Below are positions 6,142-11,110 of a stretch of DNA of 13,680 bases, piece by piece. Within the stretch, counting starts at the first letter, position 1; each line of letters starts with the position of its first letter. The DNA is from Hermodarchaeum sp048939595 (lineage in GTDB: Archaea; Asgardarchaeota; Hermodarchaeia; Hermodarchaeales; Hermodarchaeaceae): NCBI GenBank assembly GCA_048939595.1, contig JBHLPI010000055.1, forward strand, positions 1 through 13,680, read 5' to 3'. The position numbers and the translations under genes are program-made. The notes under the pieces are model-generated. The model had not been told where the DNA came from, did no database searches, and worked only from the letters and a program-made list of their open reading frames with translations.

Positions 6142-6378
6142 TCATTGTTTATGGTTGTTGATGAGTGGTTCAGAATCTTGTGTTAAGCGTAGAAAGGTGG
6201 CTTTTGTTTTTCGTTTTCTTATAGTGGGAATCAGTAGTTATGACTCGTCGTTGAGAATGTGTGGAATACTACGCGTCTGAATAGGTGTGGGCGTATGAAA
6301 TCCTTGTTTGGCAATCTCTGCCGAACGCCGTGGGTTTACTTGCCTGAAGACATCATTTGCCACCTTGGGGCGCCTCAT
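6142..6378 (-). pseudogene. Decayed second copy of the Lhr helicase N-terminus
   Basis: Read on the minus strand from an ATG at 6376-6378: MRRPKVANDVFRQVNPRR, then SAEIAKQGFHTPTPIQTRS, IPHILNDES and a TAA stop (6238-6240). In the same frame LLIPTIRKRKTKATFLRLT follows, ending at TGA 6142-6144. This aligns throughout with residues 3-65 of the intact Lhr (VFSLLDPRIQ, GFSKPTPIQNRTI, LLIIAPTGHGKTEAAFLPRL). The Walker A is destroyed (PTIRKRKT). DNA similarity is also visible, for example 6190-6211 against 5615-5636. It is a tandem paralogue remnant, cut off where the foreign-looking ORF begins. A TATA-like tract remains upstream (6403-6415, minus strand). Confidence 0.75.
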
Positions 6379-6400
6379 ACAATTACGGTTCCAGAGTGAT

Positions 6401-6456
6401 GTTTTTAATATAATGGCTGTAGAAACGTGTGATAGTAGTTACTCAACCTAGGGAGG
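6401..6456 (+). promoter_or_regulatory. RPA promoter and Shine-Dalgarno
   Basis: TTTTTAATATAAT (6402-6414) is a strong TATA-like box that would start transcription near 6436-6442. This leaves a leader of about 30 bases. GGGAGG at 6451-6456 lies 12 bases before the GTG at 6469 and supports that start. Confidence 0.55.
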
Positions 6457-6468
6457 CTGTTTTCAAAC

Positions 6469-8208
6469 GTGCCACTTAAGCTTGCTGAAATTATCGATTT
6501 GATTGTTTCCAAATCTGGAAAATCCAAAGAAAAAGTGCTTCAGTTAATTGAGGCAAAGAAGAAGGAGTTAGATGGTTATGTAACCGATGAGGGTGCGGCA
6601 TCTCTTGTTGCTCGAGAATTAGATTTGGATCTGTTTGAAAGCCAAGTCACCCCAGAAATCAAGCTGACTATACGTGATCTTGTTGCAGGTATGACAGGAG
6701 TATCATTGAATGTGAAAGTTCTTCGGATTTTTCCAGTAAGAACCTTTCAAAGGAAACAAGGCGGAGAGGGGCAAGTAGCAAGCATTATTGGAAGTGATGC
6801 AACGGGTTCAATTCGCATCACTTTCTGGAATAAACACACTCAACCTATCGCAGATAAGGAATTCGATGAAGGAGATATTCTTCGAGTTATAAATGGACGT
6901 GTCCGAACTGGGCTTCGTGATCAATTAGAGCTACATTTAGGAGGAGGCAGCCGTATTATGATTAATCCTCCCGATGTTGATTCCAAGGATTTTCCCGACG
7001 AACAAGTTACCTATACCAAATTAAAATCGCTCCAAGAGGGCATGTTTGATGTCTTTGTTGAAGGCGAAATTATCGCAAAGTATCGGTTAACAACGTTTCA
7101 ACGTGATGATTCAGAAGGAACCGTAGCGAACCTCGCTCTTCGTGATGAAACAGGAACCACTCGCCTTGTATTATGGGATGAACAAAGTGAATGGTTCAAC
7201 AAATTATCTGTAAACGATCGGATTCGTATCGAAAGTGGATATGTGCGGCTCAGTCAAAATAATGAACCAGAAATTCACCTTGGTCGCCGTGGGCGTATTC
7301 AAATCCTAAGTTCGTCCCCAAGCCCATCCACTAAGAGCTCCTCCCAACCTCAACTACTAAAGACGCTTAAATCAGGAGACTATGCCCAAATGGTTGGTGT
7401 GGCCGTCATTGACAACCAAGGATTGAGCACATTTACCAGACGTGATGGAACGGAAGGAAAACGACTTGTCCTAACACTGGCTGATTCTTCGGCTCGAGTT
7501 CGTGCAGTCGCATGGGGAAAGGCTGCAGAAAATCTTGCTGACCTCAAACAAGGAACAACGCTCTTACTTACTGGCGTCAGTTGTCGTTCAGGGCTTCGAC
7601 AAGACCTTGAACTCCATATCAATGAATCCACACAAATCCTTCGAAACCCCACTGAATTAACCATTGAAGTTCCATCAGAAACTTATCTCAAATCCGAAGA
7701 AGCGAATACTCCGGACCAAGTATTAGCAAATGTGACTGAAGGCAATTATGTTACTGTGCGCGGAACAATTGTTCAGGTTATTCATCAAAAATCTGTTTAT
7801 GATTCCTGTCCTAAATGCTTCAAAAAGGTCTCACAGACCAATTCTACAATTACCTGTCCAAAGTGTGGAAAAATTCCCAAATTTGAGCCCCGACTTATTG
7901 CGAAGATTGTAGTAGATGATGGTACCGAAAATATCCGTGCTAGCCTCATTGGCACCGCAGCTGAGACACTCTTTGGAATGACTGGATCTGCTGCGAAGAA
8001 ATTAATCATAGAGTCAGGAAACGAAGATGAACCTGTTCGTCAAGTTGAAGAAGCGCTTCTAGGAAAAGAACTGAAACTCTCAGGTCGAATCAATCTAAAC
8101 AACTTCTCTAATGAATTAGAACTTTCTGTCAATGCAGTATCCGAAGCAGACCCACGAGAAACAGCTAATCAGTTAATTATTAACCTAGAACGAAAAGCCC
8201 AAAGGTAA
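6469..8208 (+). CDS. rpa: Replication protein A, multi-OB-fold single-strand DNA-binding protein
   Basis: 579 residues, the long archaeal RPA type with four OB folds in one chain. Residues 1-58 are a helical N-terminal domain (KLAEIIDLIVSKSG, then KSKEKVLQLIEAKKKEL). OB1 spans about 65-167 (FQRKQGGEGQVASIIGSD, ITFWNKH), OB2 about 185-280 (FQRDDSEGTVANLALRDETG, LVLWDEQ) and OB3 about 300-395 (RRDGTEGKRLVLTLADSS, RAVAWGK). A Ser/Pro linker (281-295) precedes OB3. The C-terminal OB4 (about 415-570) carries a zinc finger, C447/C450 and C463/C466. The protein coats single-stranded DNA during replication, repair and recombination. The three repeated FxRxDG...L.D.TG...WG patterns show internal duplication. 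The start is GTG with GGGAGG upstream. Elf1 follows 55 bases later and may be co-transcribed. Confidence 0.95.
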   Translation: MPLKLAEIIDLIVSKSGKSKEKVLQLIEAKKKELDGYVTDEGAASLVARELDLDLFESQVTPEIKLTIRDLVAGMTGVSLNVKVLRIFPVRTFQRKQGGEGQVASIIGSDATGSIRITFWNKHTQPIADKEFDEGDILRVINGRVRTGLRDQLELHLGGGSRIMINPPDVDSKDFPDEQVTYTKLKSLQEGMFDVFVEGEIIAKYRLTTFQRDDSEGTVANLALRDETGTTRLVLWDEQSEWFNKLSVNDRIRIESGYVRLSQNNEPEIHLGRRGRIQILSSSPSPSTKSSSQPQLLKTLKSGDYAQMVGVAVIDNQGLSTFTRRDGTEGKRLVLTLADSSARVRAVAWGKAAENLADLKQGTTLLLTGVSCRSGLRQDLELHINESTQILRNPTELTIEVPSETYLKSEEANTPDQVLANVTEGNYVTVRGTIVQVIHQKSVYDSCPKCFKKVSQTNSTITCPKCGKIPKFEPRLIAKIVVDDGTENIRASLIGTAAETLFGMTGSAAKKLIIESGNEDEPVRQVEEALLGKELKLSGRINLNNFSNELELSVNAVSEADPRETANQLIINLERKAQR

Positions 8209-8263
8209 TGTAGGTCTTTCATACCAGATAATACAATTGACAACAAGATTTTTGGTGTTTGAA

Positions 8264-8542
8264 ATGGGTCGACGACGAAGAAAAACTACTCCCAGACGTC
8301 CGATAAGAACTATCCCCTCAATTTTCAATTGTCCTCGTTGTGGACGTAACGCCGTTCGGGTAGAAATGAACAAAAACATAGGTAAGGCTACTATACATTG
8401 TGGTAATTGTGACATTCAAGCTACAGTTGCAATAAATCCCTTAACTGAACCTGTCGATGTATATGGCGAATTCGTCGATATTTGTGCAGCACAACCACCA
8501 TCGGCAAAGTCCCCTGATTCTACATTGGAATCAGAATCGTAA
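8264..8542 (+). CDS. elf1: Archaeal transcription elongation factor Elf1
   Basis: 92 residues from the ATG at 8264-8266. I chose this start because Elf1 proteins begin MGRRRRK-like and because GGTG (8253-8256) lies 7 bases upstream; a TTG nine codons earlier is less likely. A basic N-terminal tail (GRRRRKTTPRRPIR) precedes a zinc ribbon with CPRC (C23, C26) and CGNC (C46, C49). Next comes the conserved IDVY-like strand, here EPVDVYGEFVDIC. Elf1 binds RNA polymerase at the downstream DNA channel, works with Spt4/5, and assists elongation through chromatin. The last 20 residues are Ser/Pro/Glu-rich and probably flexible. It lies between RPA and the glycosyltransferase, with a poly-T terminator behind it. 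Confidence 0.93.
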   Translation: MGRRRRKTTPRRPIRTIPSIFNCPRCGRNAVRVEMNKNIGKATIHCGNCDIQATVAINPLTEPVDVYGEFVDICAAQPPSAKSPDSTLESES

Positions 8543-8544
8543 CC

Positions 8545-8557
8545 TTTTTGATTTTTT
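8545..8557 (+). terminator. Poly-T terminator after Elf1
   Basis: T5 (8545-8549) and T6 (8552-8557), separated by GA, begin two bases after the Elf1 stop. This is a typical archaeal oligo-T terminator, ending the RPA-Elf1 unit before the next promoter. Confidence 0.6.
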
Positions 8558-8576
8558 AACCTGCTACATATTCCTT

Positions 8577-8584
8577 CTATAAAA
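8577..8584 (+). promoter_or_regulatory. TATA box of the glycosyltransferase gene
   Basis: CTATAAAA ends 19 bases before the ATG at 8604, preceded by a pyrimidine-rich stretch. The spacing implies transcription starting at or beside the start codon (leaderless), in line with the absence of a Shine-Dalgarno. Confidence 0.6.
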
Positions 8585-8603
8585 CCATCTCACGCTGATT
8601 TCA

Positions 8604-9293
8604 ATGAGAACTTGTTGCATAATACCCGCATTCCAAGAATCACGAGCAATCAAGCAAGTGGTCGATCTTTCACAACGATATTGCCCAAATATTATTGTTA
8701 TTGATGATGGGAGTACAGATAATACACAACAAATTGCTGAAAAGGCTGGAGCAACAGTTCTTCGTCATTCTCAGAATCGAGGAAAAGGTGCAGCATTACG
8801 AACAGGATTTAATCATGCCCTCCAGATGGGATACGATATCATAATTACACTAGATGGTGATTTACAACACAATCCCCATTCAATTCCACGATTTATTTCT
8901 AAAATCCATGAAGGATATGACGTTGTCGTAGGCTCTCGTTATGCCACGCGTTCTGAGGAAATGCCCTTTGCAAGAAAATTAAGCAATCTAATAACCACAC
9001 AAGCACTAAGGGTGTTCTTCAAACTTCCTGTCACTGATTCACAATCCGGCTATCGGGCTTTCAGGAAAAAAGTGCTAGAAGTGGTTCACGTTCGAGATGA
9101 TGGATTCGCAGCTGAGACTGAAATCCTAATCGATGCCCAACGTGCAGGATTTGCGATCACCGAGGTTCCTATTGCCACGAACTATGGCGACGAGGAATCA
9201 AAAATTCGCGCTTCTCGAGATATCGCTCGTTGGTTACTAACTCTTAGTCGGAATCTAATTCCTCAAACTCGTTTTGTTCGCCAAAGTGAGTAG
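8604..9293 (+). CDS. GT2 glycosyltransferase, DPM1-like (dolichyl-phosphate sugar synthase family)
   Basis: 229 residues, a single GT-A catalytic domain with no C-terminal membrane span, like DPM1 proteins. The opening strand is CIIPAFQES, and DDGSTDNT (34-41) contains the nucleotide-sugar-binding Asp pair. NRGKGAALRTGFN (58-70) follows, then the metal-binding TLDGDLQHNP (82-91), GSRYA (110-114), SGYRAFRK (148-155) and ETEI (171-174). These motifs fit transfer of mannose or glucose from GDP/UDP-sugar to a polyprenyl phosphate on the cytoplasmic face of the membrane; the actual sugar cannot be told. The gene lies near a polyprenol kinase gene and overlaps the 3' end of a sequon-rich glycoprotein gene by 31 bases, tail to tail. 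This supports a role in lipid-linked glycosylation. Confidence 0.9.
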   Translation: MRTCCIIPAFQESRAIKQVVDLSQRYCPNIIVIDDGSTDNTQQIAEKAGATVLRHSQNRGKGAALRTGFNHALQMGYDIIITLDGDLQHNPHSIPRFISKIHEGYDVVVGSRYATRSEEMPFARKLSNLITTQALRVFFKLPVTDSQSGYRAFRKKVLEVVHVRDDGFAAETEILIDAQRAGFAITEVPIATNYGDEESKIRASRDIARWLLTLSRNLIPQTRFVRQSE

Positions 9294-10237
9294 CCAAACA
9301 CAACGACTCCCACAACCAAAACCAGCGCCACAAAGAAAAGCATAATTTGGACAGGATTGTGAACAAGATCAAGAGCCATCCATCTGAAAATATTATACCA
9401 CAAAACGCTGTTGTCACCTGACTGGAACCAACTTTGGTTCGTTACAATACAAGTTGTGTCAGAAAACATCGTTGTTGAGGAACAGAGTACAATCCTAGAC
9501 TGCCCAATCCAAAATGCTGAGAGCCAACTCGGCTGAGGACGCAGCACATGACCTCCAACAGATACTGCTTGGGCCGTCTCAGATCCACTCGCAATAATGA
9601 GATCCGAATAAACTGACAATAACGAGCCCCCAGCAACGAGTAGCGAGGTAATCCCATTAATCAAAAGTTCACGATCGGGGTAAGAATAAAGAAACGAACT
9701 ATTTACTTCAATATTATACGAGAGAATATGTGAACTATTCAGATCTATGATGGCATCACCTTGTGTTTCATTTCCATCGACAAATGTAGTAAAGCGAATT
9801 CGAGGTTCCAATAAGGCTTGCAGGATTGAATTAACAGATAAGGGATTTCCAATCCGTCTATTTACGACCTGAAAATCACTCAATAAAAACAAGGATCCAC
9901 CTTGGCTGATATAATCAGAAATCACTTCCAATTCTGATGAAGAATAGTTATCCATTGGATTTGGTATCACAAGAATATGAGATCGGGATAGGTTCGCAGC
10001 AGTTAATTCTCCTGTTTCAAGTAACCGAACTTGGTATTCGGGAAGATCGCCAAAGAAGCCGATAGCTTCTGAGAAATTTCCCTTTGCCACGCTATAAGTA
10101 GTATTATGACTAAAGTCAAAGACAATAACGATCTGTCCTTCTTCTTGTTGGCTGGTCCCACTTGTGTATGGCACAATGAATAAGAGGAGTAGAACTAAGA
10201 AACAGACAATGAGTCGGTGGCGGGCTATGTGGACCAT
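9263..10237 (-). CDS. Secreted, C-terminally anchored glycoprotein with GATase/DUF4350-like domain
   Basis: 324 residues. Residues 8-28 form a signal peptide or N-terminal anchor (RLIVCFLVLLLLFIVPYT). A large exterior domain follows, then one membrane span (about 295-318, QIMLFFVALVLVVGVVVFGY) and a basic cytoplasmic tail RTKRV, giving type I topology. The exterior part looks like a class-I glutamine-amidotransferase-like or DUF4350-type Rossmann domain: QIVIVFDFSHN, SHILVIPNP, ISDYISQGGSLFLLSDF. I see no convincing catalytic Cys triad, so it is more likely a binding or scaffold domain. Eight N-X-S/T sequons (N45, 54, 82, 97, 156, 167, 179, 267) all lie outside the membrane, consistent with heavy N-glycosylation. 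The ATG at 10235-10237 has GGTGA nine bases upstream. The specific function is unknown. Confidence 0.75.
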   Translation of the reverse strand: MVHIARHRLIVCFLVLLLLFIVPYTSGTSQQEEGQIVIVFDFSHNTTYSVAKGNFSEAIGFFGDLPEYQVRLLETGELTAANLSRSHILVIPNPMDNYSSSELEVISDYISQGGSLFLLSDFQVVNRRIGNPLSVNSILQALLEPRIRFTTFVDGNETQGDAIIDLNSSHILSYNIEVNSSFLYSYPDRELLINGITSLLVAGGSLLSVYSDLIIASGSETAQAVSVGGHVLRPQPSWLSAFWIGQSRIVLCSSTTMFSDTTCIVTNQSWFQSGDNSVLWYNIFRWMALDLVHNPVQIMLFFVALVLVVGVVVFGYSLWRTKRV

Positions 10238-10399
10238 CTACCGAGTTCACCTGGAACTGCTAGGCACATCTGACAATAATCAAGCCTTAAAGCCTTTTCC
10301 CAACAGGAGGATGTTTGATACCTAAATTTCAAAAGTCAGAGGAAATAAAAGTATATTCACTTGTGCTGCCTAAACGCATAAGAGTAAGGACCCTATTCA
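10238..10399. promoter_or_regulatory. Divergent promoters, glycoprotein / polyprenol kinase
   Basis: To the left, CTTTAAGG on the minus strand (10285-10292) is TATA-like, and TCACC at 10247-10251 is the Shine-Dalgarno of the glycoprotein gene. To the right, ATAAAAGTATATT (10345-10357) is a TATA-like box for the kinase. AAGGA (10386-10390) lies nine bases before its GTG. I find no open frame here. Confidence 0.5.
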
Positions 10400-11110
10400 G
10401 TGAAGGTAATGGCTGACACTATCGTAACTACAGAAGTTCAGCGGAAATTCTTCCACTCACTTATGATTCTTGTCGCTTTAGTTAATGCGATTGGGATAAT
10501 GCTCTTTGGTGTTCCTTATGGTTCACTCTTATCAATTGGATTTACAGGCATCTGCCTCATTTTTTTCCTTGGAATAGAAATCTCGCGGATACGTGTCTAT
10601 GGTTACTTTCCATTCAAACGTATTACTGATCGCGTAATGCGTCCACGTGAGCGGACAAGACTGGGGGCAAGCGTGTATTTCGCTGTAGGAACCATGATTA
10701 TCTTCCTAACTCTTTATCTGCTCGGAAACATCCTACTTCACTTGTTTCAGTTACCCTGTTTTTGGATGCTTTCAGGCTGGTTAGCCGTAGGCGCAGTTTT
10801 AGTTGCAGCTATCGGTGACGCCATGGCGGCCATCATTGGTGTACGATTTGGTCAACGCCGAATTAAAGGTAACCGTACTTTGGAAGGTGCAATAGCGGGA
10901 TTCATCTTTGGGTTTCTGGCGTTCCTCCCTCTCTGGTTCCTGGTCGGCATTCCGTGGGTGTATGGATTAATTGCAGCATCAGTTTTATTGTTGGTCGATT
11001 TAGCTGCTTCTCCCATTGATGATAATTTATTAAATCCGATAGCAATTGGATTGGTCTTGGCATTTTTCGAAATATTGTTTGTGACATTTCTGCTTGGAGG
11101 AATCGGCTGA
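10400..11110 (+). CDS. Polyprenol/dolichol kinase-like integral membrane protein (SEC59/DGK1 family)
   Basis: 236 residues with about six or seven hydrophobic spans, the size of COG0170 CTP-dependent prenol or lipid kinases. Family marks: TEVQRKFFHS (11-20) at the start, AIGDAMAAIIGVRFG (137-151) followed by KGNRTLEGAIAGF (156-168; K156, E162), and SPIDDNLLNPI (204-214; D207, D208, N209). These fit CTP-dependent phosphorylation of a polyprenol at the membrane. The product, a polyprenyl phosphate, is the substrate of DPM1-like transferases such as the one at 8604. Other family members act on diacylglycerol, phytol or geranylgeraniol, so the exact lipid is open. The start is GTG 10400, supported by AAGGA nine bases upstream; an ATG at 10409 is the alternative. 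DP2 begins directly after its stop, so the two share a transcript. Confidence 0.85.
   Translation: MKVMADTIVTTEVQRKFFHSLMILVALVNAIGIMLFGVPYGSLLSIGFTGICLIFFLGIEISRIRVYGYFPFKRITDRVMRPRERTRLGASVYFAVGTMIIFLTLYLLGNILLHLFQLPCFWMLSGWLAVGAVLVAAIGDAMAAIIGVRFGQRRIKGNRTLEGAIAGFIFGFLAFLPLWFLVGIPWVYGLIAASVLLLVDLAASPIDDNLLNPIAIGLVLAFFEILFVTFLLGGIG

Noticed and set aside
8237..8263. Nine-codon N-terminal extension of Elf1 from a TTG
   Set aside because: The ATG at 8264 gives the family-typical MGRRRR start and has a GGTG Shine-Dalgarno at proper distance.
9442..9657. Other open frames inside the glycoprotein, Lhr, RPA, kinase and DP2 genes
   Set aside because: They are antisense or shifted frames of genes with clear family motifs. 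None shows its own motifs or ribosome-binding site.
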